Positions 6,413 to 14,224 are shown, counted from the stretch's first letter. The stretch is 16,167 bases of DNA from Lachnospiraceae bacterium UBA7027 (GCA_002494135.1 DLBG01000038.1:1-16167), one strand, 5' to 3'. Notes: generated from the letters alone by a model not told the origin. Translations and numbers: made by a program.

Positions 6413-9400
6413 ATGATGGAGTGTAAAAGCATTTGTTATATCGGTGCGGATTTAAATGCACCTTCATCATTACGAAAACTTCAGAAATTTTCTTCTGTAG
6501 CAGCAAGCCGCGGTTATCGGGTTGCTGCAGTCTGGCCCGGTCTCTTCTGGCAAAAACTCTCGGAACAATGGAGAATGGATTTCTTTAATGTGTTTACGGA
6601 AGGGAATCTCTGTGCAGCGGTACTGGACGGAGAGTTTTTTCAGAGCACGGACGGAATCGGAAAGCTGAAAGAGATTTTCGAATCTAAGAAAATCCCGCTT
6701 ATTCTGATGGATGTGGAATATCCGGGCGTCAGCAGTGTTTCTTTTGATGAATGCGGGGCCATGGAGGAACTGGTTCGTCATCTTTTTGAAGTACATAAAT
6801 GCAAGAATCCCATATTTATCGGGGATGATTCCGTAACCTACAGCACGAGCCGTATTAAGGAAACCTTTTTGCAGTGCCTGAAAAAGGAAGGCTTTAAGGA
6901 TGCCGAACAGCGGGTGGTTTCAACACGGTTCCGCCTCGGAGAAGGCGTTGCGCAGATGGGTGCAACCATCACAAGAATGCAGCCGGATGCGATTATCTGT
7001 TCCGACAACGGAATCTCCAACATTGCCGTGGGTATTCTTCGTAAAATCGGAAAAACGGTACCGGACAATGTTGTGGTAACGGCTTTCAACGGAATCAGCA
7101 ACCGGAGATCCGGTCATCCGGATCTGACTACCGGACGCAGGAATCTTACCGTTCAGACGAAGGAATGCCTTGCGCTGGTAGACAGAATCGTAACCGGTAA
7201 TTCCGAAGGACCGGAGGTTATTGTCTTAAAACAGGAAATGAATTATTCCGAGTCCTGCGGTTGCAACAAGGCGGAGCCGTTCACGGATTCTGCCGATTTT
7301 ATCCGGAAACTGGTGACACAGCGTGATATGGCCAGCATGCAGGAAAGAAGACAGGGCGATTTAACCGAGGACCTCGGAAATGCTGCTACCATAGAGGAGA
7401 AACGGGACATTATCCGTGCCATTCTTCCCGAATGTACCTATGTATGTCTTCGCGAGTCATTTATGACCGACTTTTCCAGTAATGTCGGCAAACTGATTCC
7501 GGACGAGAAATTCCGGATTTTTGCCTCCTCGGACCGTAGCCTGGAGGGAGAGATTTTTGATAACGAAACATTCCAGAAACGCCTGGAAATCCAGTCTCGT
7601 AATGCAACGCCCCTTTGTCTCTATCCCGTATATGCAAAAGAGAATTATTTTGGTTTTGTAGTGTCCGAGGCTCCCGAATTCATGGAACGGCAGATGATGA
7701 TGGGACGCCTTCTTCTGGAACTCTGCCGGAGCCTGGTTATCCTGATCCGTAATGAGGAAATCAAGAACCGAAATGCCGAATTAAAGGACATGAACGAATA
7801 CCTTTTAAATATGCAGTATATCGACTCCGGTACGGGACTTTTGAATCACAACGGTCTGGTTATGGAACTTGAAAACTGCAAGCAGACCTGCATTTTAAGA
7901 AGGCAGACGATTTATGCCGTTTGCGTTGATCTGGACCATTTGGGAAACATCAATGATATTTACGGTCATTCCGAAGGTGATTTTGCCATCAGCAAACTGG
8001 CGGGATTTATCAAGGATTCCGCGTCTCCCGCAGACTTAATTGCCCATATCGGAAGCGACGAGTTTATCGTTGCGATTCGTGCGGATGAGAGCACGAAGGA
8101 TGATGTAGACTATTTTATCAACCGTTTAAAATCCAGGGTGGACGCGTTTAATGCGGAGTCCGAAAAGGAATACACGCTGAACATCAATGTCAGCACCAGT
8201 ATTACCGTTCCCTACCCGGATACGGACATTGCAAAAATCATAGACGAAGCGCTTTTGAACAAGCGTCTGACCAAGAATAACCGGAAATCGGCTTCCATGG
8301 AAAATGATGAATTAACGCAGGAAGAGTTAAAACAGTCGGATACCATCAAGGATGTAATCGACAATAACCGCTTCCGTTATGCATTCCAGCCGATAGTCAA
8401 TGCACGGACCGGCGATGTTTTCGCGTACGAAGCACTGATGCGTACCGATACCGAGCAAAATATTTCTCCGCTTACGATTATTAAATATTCCACGGTAAAT
8501 GAAAGACTTTACGATATTGAGCGCGCAACATTTTTCAATGTACTGGAGATTGTTGCTTCGAACCGTGAAAAGTTTAAAGATAAAAAAGTATTCCTCAACA
8601 GTATTCCGGGCTACCAGCTGGATCAGGCCGATTATATCCAGATTAAGCAGAAGTATTCGGATCTTTTCAAGGATGTGTTTATCGAAGTCACCGAACAGTC
8701 CGAACAGAAGGATGACGAAGTCCGTGAACTGACGCAAAGAAGCGCAAAAGAAGGATTCGGCATTGCAATCGACGACTACGGTGTCGGATATGCGAATACC
8801 ACATCGCTGCTTCGATACACGCCGAACTGTATTAAAATCGACCGCCTGCTGATTCAGAATCTGCAGAACGATCCGAGAAAGCAGCATTTTGTGGAAAACA
8901 TCATCGAATTCGCCCACAACAATAACTGCTATGCGCTTGCGGAAGGCGTGGAAACATCCGGCGAACTGAAAGCGAGTATCAATCTCGGTGTGGATCTGAT
9001 TCAGGGATTTTATACCGCGAAGCCGGATTTCGAGATTGCAGATCACATCGAAGAGCAGATTCAGAATGAAATTCTGGAGTATTATTCCGCTCCGGAAGAG
9101 AAGCGTTTTAACAAGCTTTATGTCGTCAGCAGGGAAAAAGAACTGATGCTGACCAGACTCGGTCTGGAAATGTATACGGATATTTTAATCTCCGGACAGG
9201 ACGTGATTCTGGCCGGAAACCTGGACTACCCTGCGGATGTAAAAATCCGTATCAAGGAAAATACGGATTCGACCCTGACCATCCGGAATATCATTCTCGA
9301 TAATGTTGTAAACGATGTCGGAATCGATATCGGAGAGAATGCGTCACTGACGCTGATTCTGGAAGGCGACAACATCATCACTTCCAACGGTATCCGCGTT

Positions 9401-10174
9401 CCCGCGACATCCACGTTAAAGATTATCGGCAACGGTAATCTGACCATCCGGTCCCGCGGGCAGGAAGCATTCGGTATCGGTAACGATTTACAGCATCCGT
9501 TCGGAACCATTCTTACGGATATTTCCGGACGCCTGCTTATCGAATTAAACGGTGAAAAGGCTGTCGGTATCGGCGGCTGTGTTCCGGGACCCGGCGCAAA
9601 GATTGTTCTCAAGGGCGGAGACAACACCATCAAGGGCTCGTCCACTGCTTTTGTCGGCATCGGCGCTTTCTCCGGACATGTGGAAGCATCGCTTACCGAA
9701 ATGCATATGACGGTCTCCTATAACGTAATCAACGGCGTGGCAATCGGAACACCTTCCGGAATCAGCACGATCCGCGTTTCCAACCTGCTGCTTGATATCA
9801 AGGGCGGAGGCAAGAGTATTACGGGTATCGGCGGCGCAGCCAGAACGCAGAACTCGATTGAAATTGTTTCGGCGGAAGTAAATATCGACATGAACGCACC
9901 GAGGGTAATCATGATCGGATGTGCGCTCGGAAGGGCAAAGATTTACTCCGAGCATACGAAGATTACCTTAAACGGTTCCGGCGGTCAGGTTCTCGGTATG
10001 GGATGTGCGGATTACGGCGGGGAAATCGTGCTTCGAAGCGTCGGAGTGTTCATTAACATTTCTTCCGACACACCGCTTCCGATCGGTGCGAAGCCTGAGA
10101 ATTGTGATTTCGGTACAAGCGAACCGGAGATCAAAGTGATTAATTATTCGCAAGCGGCGCCTTTGTGGTCTTAA
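6413..10174 (+). CDS. LacI-type sensor-GAF-like-GGDEF-EAL cyclic-di-GMP protein with C-terminal G-I-G solenoid
   Basis: The product has 1253 residues with no signal peptide or membrane segment, so it is cytoplasmic. GGGGG (6403-6407) serves ATG 6413 or 6416. Residues 1-284 resemble a LacI/XylR-type periplasmic-binding fold without the DNA-binding helices, ending in SESCGC. Residues about 295-460 look GAF-like. The GGDEF domain (about 465-625) keeps D506-L-D508, the Asn-Asp and GHSEGD motifs, but has GSDEF (547-551) and lacks the RxxD inhibitory site. The EAL domain (about 640-880) keeps E673 (EALMRT), N729, E758, D787-D788, K808, E844 (AEGVET) and Q864, so it is probably an active phosphodiesterase. 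From about 895 to 1240 there is a solenoid with G-I-G-type motifs every 28-31 residues over most of its length. Its likely job is to set cyclic-di-GMP in response to an internal sugar. The 3' end overlaps trmO on the other strand. Confidence 0.88.
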   Translation: MMECKSICYIGADLNAPSSLRKLQKFSSVAASRGYRVAAVWPGLFWQKLSEQWRMDFFNVFTEGNLCAAVLDGEFFQSTDGIGKLKEIFESKKIPLILMDVEYPGVSSVSFDECGAMEELVRHLFEVHKCKNPIFIGDDSVTYSTSRIKETFLQCLKKEGFKDAEQRVVSTRFRLGEGVAQMGATITRMQPDAIICSDNGISNIAVGILRKIGKTVPDNVVVTAFNGISNRRSGHPDLTTGRRNLTVQTKECLALVDRIVTGNSEGPEVIVLKQEMNYSESCGCNKAEPFTDSADFIRKLVTQRDMASMQERRQGDLTEDLGNAATIEEKRDIIRAILPECTYVCLRESFMTDFSSNVGKLIPDEKFRIFASSDRSLEGEIFDNETFQKRLEIQSRNATPLCLYPVYAKENYFGFVVSEAPEFMERQMMMGRLLLELCRSLVILIRNEEIKNRNAELKDMNEYLLNMQYIDSGTGLLNHNGLVMELENCKQTCILRRQTIYAVCVDLDHLGNINDIYGHSEGDFAISKLAGFIKDSASPADLIAHIGSDEFIVAIRADESTKDDVDYFINRLKSRVDAFNAESEKEYTLNINVSTSITVPYPDTDIAKIIDEALLNKRLTKNNRKSASMENDELTQEELKQSDTIKDVIDNNRFRYAFQPIVNARTGDVFAYEALMRTDTEQNISPLTIIKYSTVNERLYDIERATFFNVLEIVASNREKFKDKKVFLNSIPGYQLDQADYIQIKQKYSDLFKDVFIEVTEQSEQKDDEVRELTQRSAKEGFGIAIDDYGVGYANTTSLLRYTPNCIKIDRLLIQNLQNDPRKQHFVENIIEFAHNNNCYALAEGVETSGELKASINLGVDLIQGFYTAKPDFEIADHIEEQIQNEILEYYSAPEEKRFNKLYVVSREKELMLTRLGLEMYTDILISGQDVILAGNLDYPADVKIRIKENTDSTLTIRNIILDNVVNDVGIDIGENASLTLILEGDNIITSNGIRVPATSTLKIIGNGNLTIRSRGQEAFGIGNDLQHPFGTILTDISGRLLIELNGEKAVGIGGCVPGPGAKIVLKGGDNTIKGSSTAFVGIGAFSGHVEASLTEMHMTVSYNVINGVAIGTPSGISTIRVSNLLLDIKGGGKSITGIGGAARTQNSIEIVSAEVNIDMNAPRVIMIGCALGRAKIYSEHTKITLNGSGGQVLGMGCADYGGEIVLRSVGVFINISSDTPLPIGAKPENCDFGTSEPEIKVINYSQAAPLWS
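9320..10100 (+). repeat. coding repeats forming a predicted right-handed beta-solenoid
   Basis: The motif x-G-I-G (variants A-I-G, M-I-G, G-M-G, P-I-G) recurs with first positions at residues 970, 993, 1021, 1052, 1082, 1110, 1138, 1167, 1195 and 1223. Spacings are 23, 28, 31, 30, 28, 28, 29, 28 and 28. Between motifs the pattern is alternating hydrophobic strand residues, Gly or Asn turns, and Ser/Thr, as in parallel beta-helices. Similar GAGIGGG-type repeats are known from Firmicute surface proteins; here they follow a cytoplasmic enzyme. Confidence 0.7.
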
Positions 10175-10823
10175 GGACGGTCAGCGTGCCGTTGCAGACA
10201 CGAAAAGAAATATTGAATCCGGCGTAGGAGATTCCGTAGATCCGCGCCGGATCGTCATGATAGGAAGGGCGGGGATCTTCGGCGAGCACAGCCGTAAGAG
10301 CCGCTCTTTTTTCTTCGGGAATCGATTGTAAAATCTCATCGGGAAATTCCACATTTAAGTGATAGTCTTTTAATTCATCGGCGAAACTGCCGACGGCATC
10401 TTCTTTTGCATCCGTGTAGGGGATGTATGGTTTGATGTCGATAATCTCGGTGCCGTCTTTCATATCCACACCGGATACGATCAGTTCGGGACCGTTTTCG
10501 TTAAGCAGTATTTTCTCTAAACGTACGCAGGATAAACCGATTCGGTTCGGACGGAAAGGAGAACGGGTGGCGAAAACACCGACTCTGGTGTTGCCCCCGA
10601 GGCGGGGCGGGCGGACCGTGGCGTGAAAAGTCTCGCTTTGCGGCACGTCAAACTTCCACAAAAGCCAGATGTAATTGAATTCTTCCAAACCCTTAACCGC
10701 ATCCGGAGTGCGGAATTTCGGCTCGAAAACAAGCGTCCCCGTAAGAGCACGGATGCGTCCGCTCTGTCTGGGGATGCCGAATTTTTCCGGAAAATCGGTT
10801 TTGATTCTTGCGATGGTTTCCAT
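10140..10823 (-). CDS. trmO: tRNA (adenine(37)-N6)-methyltransferase TrmO (TsaA/UPF0066 family)
   Basis: The product is 227 residues. It is recognised by the UPF0066 core: GLEEFNYIWLLWKFD, RPPRLGG, the FATRSPFRPNRIGLS signature, and a DGTEIIDIKPYIPYTD segment. TrmO uses S-adenosylmethionine to add a methyl group to the N6-threonylcarbamoyl-adenosine at position 37 of tRNAs. It works on RNA in the cytoplasm and is dispensable in studied bacteria. The start ATG has AGGA about 6 bases upstream. It lies 18 bases downstream of truA on the same strand with no terminator between, so the two tRNA-modification genes form an operon. Its last 35 bases run through the 3' end of the convergent cyclic-di-GMP gene, and no terminator hairpin was found for either gene at this junction. 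Confidence 0.93.
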   Translation of the reverse strand: METIARIKTDFPEKFGIPRQSGRIRALTGTLVFEPKFRTPDAVKGLEEFNYIWLLWKFDVPQSETFHATVRPPRLGGNTRVGVFATRSPFRPNRIGLSCVRLEKILLNENGPELIVSGVDMKDGTEIIDIKPYIPYTDAKEDAVGSFADELKDYHLNVEFPDEILQSIPEEKRAALTAVLAEDPRPSYHDDPARIYGISYAGFNISFRVCNGTLTVLKTTKAPLANN

Positions 10824-10841
10824 GTGTCCTGTTAATTTTAT

Positions 10842-11585
10842 CTATTGGTAATCTACCTGCATCAGACATAAGCCGCAGGCGGGAGCGGTGGGGCCGGCAA
10901 GTTTGCGGTCCTTCGCTTCGAGAAGTGTCAGCATGCTTTCGGGTGTCCGCCTGCCGAAACCTACTTCAAGCAGGGTTCCGGTCAGAATCCGTACCATGTG
11001 CTGCAGAAAACCGGATCCGTGATAGGTGAAAATCAGATAGTCTCCGTTTGCGAGGATTTCTATGCTGTCCACGTTTCGTACCGTGGATTTTTTCATTTTT
11101 GGGTTGCTGCAAAAGGATGCAAAATCATGCTCGCCGGTAAGATAGCCGGCAGCGGATTTCATGGAATCGATGTTGGGACGCTGATTAAGGGTATAGACAT
11201 ATTTGCGGTCGAAAACCGGTTTGTCCCTGCCGATGTAGCAGGTGTAGCGATAGGTTTTTCCCGTTGCATTGTAGCGGGAATGGAATCGATCCCCTGCTTT
11301 GACGAGACCTGTTACGGCAATGTCTTCGGGGAGATATTCGTTTAGATAGTCCTTAATCTCCTCGGGAGATTTCTCCGTATCGAGAAAACAGTTGGCCACC
11401 ATGGCCTTGGCGTGAACGCCGGCGTCGGTACGGCCTGCTCCCAGAACCTCCACGGAAGTGCCGGTAAGACGCGAAAGGACGGTTTCTATTTTACCCTGAA
11501 TGGTCATCTCGGTATTGGGCTGATGTTCCCAGCCGAAATAGCGGGTTCCGTCATATTGGATTGTCATGCGGTAATTTGTTTTCAT
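10842..11585 (-). CDS. truA: tRNA pseudouridine(38-40) synthase TruA
   Basis: The product has 247 residues from ATG 11585, a normal length for the family. TruA converts uridine to pseudouridine at positions 38, 39 and 40 in the tRNA anticodon arm. The N-terminus MTIQYDGTRYFGWEHQ is the usual opening, GAGRTDAGVHA carries the catalytic aspartate (D54), and HGSGFLQHMVRILTGTL is the conserved C-terminal motif. An in-frame GTG at 11603 would add six residues but falls inside the probable promoter, and the family start matches ATG 11585. No Shine-Dalgarno sequence is visible before this ATG, and the extended -10 ends only 6 bases upstream, so the message may be leaderless. It is transcribed divergently from the rubredoxin-GltB gene and runs into trmO. 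Confidence 0.95.
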   Translation of the reverse strand: MKTNYRMTIQYDGTRYFGWEHQPNTEMTIQGKIETVLSRLTGTSVEVLGAGRTDAGVHAKAMVANCFLDTEKSPEEIKDYLNEYLPEDIAVTGLVKAGDRFHSRYNATGKTYRYTCYIGRDKPVFDRKYVYTLNQRPNIDSMKSAAGYLTGEHDFASFCSNPKMKKSTVRNVDSIEILANGDYLIFTYHGSGFLQHMVRILTGTLLEVGFGRRTPESMLTLLEAKDRKLAGPTAPACGLCLMQVDYQ

Positions 11586-11591
11586 GCGCTG

Positions 11592-11600
11592 ATTGTAACA
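11592..11600 (-). promoter_or_regulatory. extended -10 promoter for truA-trmO
   Basis: On the minus strand TGTTACAAT (TGn plus TACAAT) ends 6 bases before the truA ATG. A TTGTAC further upstream is 20 bases away, too far to be a good -35. Transcription would begin at or next to the start codon. Confidence 0.45.
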
Positions 11601-11629
11601 CACTTTTGCTGGTAAATGTACAACGTTTA

Positions 11630-11638
11630 TGATAAAAT
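11630..11638 (+). promoter_or_regulatory. extended -10 promoter for the rubredoxin-GltB gene
   Basis: TGATAAAAT lies within an 11-base string, TATGATAAAAT, identical to 6316-6326 before the cyclic-di-GMP gene. No clear -35 is present. It gives a leader of about 50 bases. It stands back-to-back with the truA promoter. Confidence 0.5.
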
Positions 11639-11659
11639 ATTCTGGGTATAGTTTTTAGA

Positions 11660-11673
11660 TTCGGGTATCCGAA
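11660..11673 (+). promoter_or_regulatory. small leader hairpin before a strong ribosome-binding site
   Basis: TTCGG (11660-11664) pairs with CCGAA (11669-11673) around GTAT. It is 6 bases upstream of AGGAGG (11680-11685), which fixes the start at ATG 11693 with 7-base spacing. ATTCTGGGTAT at 11639 and ATTCGGGTAT at 11659 form an imperfect direct repeat. It could be a stability hairpin or a protein site. Confidence 0.35.
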
Positions 11674-11692
11674 CAATGTAGGAGGTTATAGA

Positions 11693-14146
11693 ATGGCAAA
11701 ATTCGAATGTAGTGTCTGCGGTTACATTTTTGATGAGCAGCAGGCGGGAATTCAATTCAGTGAAATTGACGTTTGCCCGATTTGCAACGAGTCCCGTGAT
11801 GTATTCAAGAGACTTGCTGATGAGGAGGAGAGCAAACCTGCAGACGGCGAGAAGGCTGCGCCTGTTGTCGTAGGCGACGAACAGAAGGCCGAGCAGGAGA
11901 AAAAGGAAGCCGAAGAGGGAGCGAAGAAGCTCGAAGACGGCGAAAAAAAGGATTCCTTAATTGAGGGCGACGAACAGAAGGCGGAAGAAGAATTAAAGAA
12001 AGCCGAAGAAGACGCCAAGAAAATAGAAGAAGATGCCAAAAAGGCAGAAGAAGATAAGAAATTCGCGGAAAAAGGCTTCGTGATCGAGAAGCGTCAGGAG
12101 TTCTGGCTTAATGAGGCGGACAATGACAAACCCGTGGATAAGAGTAATATTTCGACCTACTACGAAGGCGCAAAGCCTGTGAAGTCACAGGAAGAGCTGG
12201 ACAGAGAGGCAAAACAGAAAGAAGAAGAGAACAGACCGCGTCTCGATCCCATTGAGGGGAACGGGGCCGTCGTGAAGGTCATCGAGGGAGGTGACCGCTC
12301 AAGTGACGGGAGTGATTCGGAAGTGGTGGTGGTAGAAGAAAACACTGCAGTTACCGGCGATAAAGAGGCTGAAATTGCAGAAGCTACTTCCGACGTCGAC
12401 GAGGGCGACGACGATTTTGTATTTGAAGAAGTGAATGTAGAAGACGGAGAGCCTTTGGAAACGAAGGAAATTCCGTCGGCAGCAAGCTCCGGAATCTATG
12501 AAGAAGGTAATTTCTTTACCGGATTCGACACCAACCCGACGTTCGGGGATGTGGTGCGCACCGAGGAGTTCGTATTTGACGACGAAGAGCCCGTGGGAGA
12601 AGTTGTAGAGATTCCGATTGAGGAAGAAGCGGCGGTTGCGGAAGAGGCAGCGGTTGCGGAAGAAACACCGGTAGCGGAAGAGGTGCCGGTTTCGGAAGAA
12701 GTACCGGTTGCCGAAGAAGTGCCGGTTGCGGCAGAGGAAGTTGTGGAAGAAGCTCCGGCAGGGGAAGTTGCGGAAGAAACTGTTACGGAGTCTGCTGAAG
12801 AGGCACCTGTTGAGGAAACGGTTTTGGAAGAAGCACCCGCGGAAACCGTTGAGGAAGCTGCAGATGAGGCTGCCACAGAAGAAGTACCGGCTGAGGAAGT
12901 TGTCGAAGAAGTCGCTGCAGAAGAAGTTGCTGCAGAAGAAGTTGCTACAGAAGAAGTCGCTGCAGAGGAAGTTCCTGCAGAAGAATCGATAGAAGCAGTT
13001 GCGGAAGAAGCTGTCGCAGAGGAAGTTGTTGAAGAAGTTGCTGCAGAAGAAATACCTGCAGAGGAAACGATAGTAGAAGCAGTTGCGGAAGAAGCTGTCG
13101 CAGAGGAAGTTGTTGAAGAAGCCGCTGCAGAAGAAGCACCTGCAGAGGAAGCAGTCGAAGAACCCGCTGCGGAGGAGGCTCCTGCAGAGGAAGCGGCCGA
13201 AGAAACCGTTTCCGAAGAAGTACCTGCAGAGGAAGCAGTCGAAGAACCCGCTGCGGAAGAGACTCCCGCGGAGGAAGAAATTCAGATTCCCGAGACCACG
13301 GAAGCGGTTCTGGTCGGCGGAATCGAAGAAGCTGCAAAGCGTCATACCGCAGTTGTGGAAGACGGCAAGTACAATCTGCTCACCGACGAGCAGGTTAAGA
13401 GCCTCTTTGAGAGATATGTAAATCCGGTAACGAACGGACTGGACGGTATTATTTTACTTCCGGCACAGTTAAATCCGATGCCGATTCCAAAGGATGAGAC
13501 GATTGATGCTTCCGTCGTAATCGGTACCGAAGCGGAACGTCCCGTAAAGATGGAAGAACCGTTCGGAAACAGCGATATGTTCCGCTGGGGCGAGTACATT
13601 CCGGGTTCGGATGACTTAGACGATGCGGACGGAGCAAACATGATCCTTGTAAAAGGAATTAACAGTCATATTCCGGCAGTTTCCGGCAGAGAAGAGCTTC
13701 GTACCGAAGTGAAGAATGCCAGAGATTTGTATGACGGAGTTCCCGTCGGAATCAGCCTGATGATCGGAAGACTGGAACAGGATCTGGCAGCGTGCACCTA
13801 TGCAAATGTGGATTATGTGATTTTAAACGATGCATCCAGCGGAATCATTCCTTATGCACTGCGACGTGCAAAGAATTACTTGAGCCGCGTGAACTCCAAG
13901 ATGCAGATTCTCGTTTCCATCAAGGATGTAAACAATGCACAGGAAATCGCAAAACTGATTGCGCTCGGCGCAGACTACATTCTTCTTGAGAGAGAATACT
14001 CCGAGGAAGAAACGGACGGACTGATAGCGGAACTGAAGGAAATCGCAAGAAATACCGGCCACAGCCACGTGCGCAATATGAATATGTATGACATTTGCAC
14101 CATTGACAGCGATTTGGCTGCAAATACGGATATCGCTCATTTTTAA
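11693..14146 (+). CDS. rubredoxin-type knuckle / Glu-Ala repeat linker / degenerate GltB-like FMN-barrel protein
   Basis: The product has 817 residues. The N-terminus holds CSVCGY and CPIC (C6, C9, C28, C31), a rubredoxin-like metal site. Residues about 45-130 are charged and helical or coiled-coil-like (repeated KKAEEDAKK). Residues 310-529 are a Val/Pro/Ala-Ala-Glu-Glu repeat. Residues about 557-817 resemble the central domain of GltB-type glutamate synthase relatives: GIILLPAQLNPMPIP, SASVVIG-like and PVKMEEP elements, then PVGISLMIGRLEQDLAACTYANVDYVIL and IAKLIALGADYILLE. The usual MSFGALS stretch, the glycine-rich GGTGA loop and the C-x5-C-type cluster cysteines are not seen, so FMN-dependent catalysis looks lost. 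Rubredoxin plus GltB-like proteins are known in clostridia; the repeat linker is the oddity. A scaffold or electron-transfer role is inference. No signal peptide or membrane segment is seen, so it is cytoplasmic. Confidence 0.8.
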   Translation: MAKFECSVCGYIFDEQQAGIQFSEIDVCPICNESRDVFKRLADEEESKPADGEKAAPVVVGDEQKAEQEKKEAEEGAKKLEDGEKKDSLIEGDEQKAEEELKKAEEDAKKIEEDAKKAEEDKKFAEKGFVIEKRQEFWLNEADNDKPVDKSNISTYYEGAKPVKSQEELDREAKQKEEENRPRLDPIEGNGAVVKVIEGGDRSSDGSDSEVVVVEENTAVTGDKEAEIAEATSDVDEGDDDFVFEEVNVEDGEPLETKEIPSAASSGIYEEGNFFTGFDTNPTFGDVVRTEEFVFDDEEPVGEVVEIPIEEEAAVAEEAAVAEETPVAEEVPVSEEVPVAEEVPVAAEEVVEEAPAGEVAEETVTESAEEAPVEETVLEEAPAETVEEAADEAATEEVPAEEVVEEVAAEEVAAEEVATEEVAAEEVPAEESIEAVAEEAVAEEVVEEVAAEEIPAEETIVEAVAEEAVAEEVVEEAAAEEAPAEEAVEEPAAEEAPAEEAAEETVSEEVPAEEAVEEPAAEETPAEEEIQIPETTEAVLVGGIEEAAKRHTAVVEDGKYNLLTDEQVKSLFERYVNPVTNGLDGIILLPAQLNPMPIPKDETIDASVVIGTEAERPVKMEEPFGNSDMFRWGEYIPGSDDLDDADGANMILVKGINSHIPAVSGREELRTEVKNARDLYDGVPVGISLMIGRLEQDLAACTYANVDYVILNDASSGIIPYALRRAKNYLSRVNSKMQILVSIKDVNNAQEIAKLIALGADYILLEREYSEEETDGLIAELKEIARNTGHSHVRNMNMYDICTIDSDLAANTDIAHF
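12620..13279 (+). repeat. in-frame Glu/Ala/Val-rich tandem repeats, partly with an 84-base period
   Basis: About 220 codons are built from 15-base units encoding V-A/P-A-E-E and relatives. On top of this is a higher-order 84-base (28-codon) period: 47 bases at 12991-13037 recur exactly at 13075-13121, and about 35 bases from 13138 recur exactly at 13222. The exact matches show recent duplication, and the period keeps the frame. Confidence 0.9.
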
Positions 14147-14173
14147 CAGGCGAACCAATTGAAGGAATCAAAC

Positions 14174-14199
14174 GATTGCTGCCCCTCGTGGGCAGCATC
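14174..14199 (+). promoter_or_regulatory. intergenic hairpin between the GltB-like and DUF4190 genes
   Basis: GCTGCCC (14178-14184) and GGGCAGC (14190-14196) pair perfectly around CTCGT. GAT/ATC extends the stem past one bulged T. No T-run follows, so it is not a classic terminator. It sits 20 bases before the next ribosome-binding site and could stabilise or process the message, or weaken read-through. Confidence 0.5.
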
Positions 14200-14219
14200 G
14201 GTGTGTAAAGGGAGAATTT

Positions 14220-14224
14220 GGAGG
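14220..14224 (+). promoter_or_regulatory. ribosome-binding site deciding a TTG start
   Basis: GGAGG lies 8 bases before TTG 14233, the ideal distance. The alternative in-frame TTG at 14218 overlaps this GGAGG, and its own upstream GGGAG is only 3 bases away. The start is therefore placed at 14233. Confidence 0.7.

Noticed and set aside
8327..9046. 239-residue open frame antisense to the EAL domain
   Set aside because: The sense strand has every catalytic motif of EAL; the antisense frame has no recognisable domain or start signal.
12899..13260. CRISPR-like array of short regular repeats
   Set aside because: The repeats are in frame within a large gene, have no unique spacers, and follow codon periods of 15 and 84 bases.
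12299..13345. 348-residue open frame on the minus strand, rich in Phe, Arg, Asn and Cys
   Set aside because: It is the antisense of the Glu/Ala repeat: GAAGAA read backwards gives TTCTTC. It has no ribosome-binding site and its composition is that of a shadow.
12708..13421. Lys/Leu/Arg-rich open frames in another forward frame
   Set aside because: They are frame-shifted readings of the same GAAGAAGTT repeats, with no independent start signal.
14174..14199. Rho-independent terminator after the GltB-like gene
   Set aside because: The stem is good, but the sequence after it (GGTGTGTAAAGG) has no T-run, so it was listed as a hairpin only.
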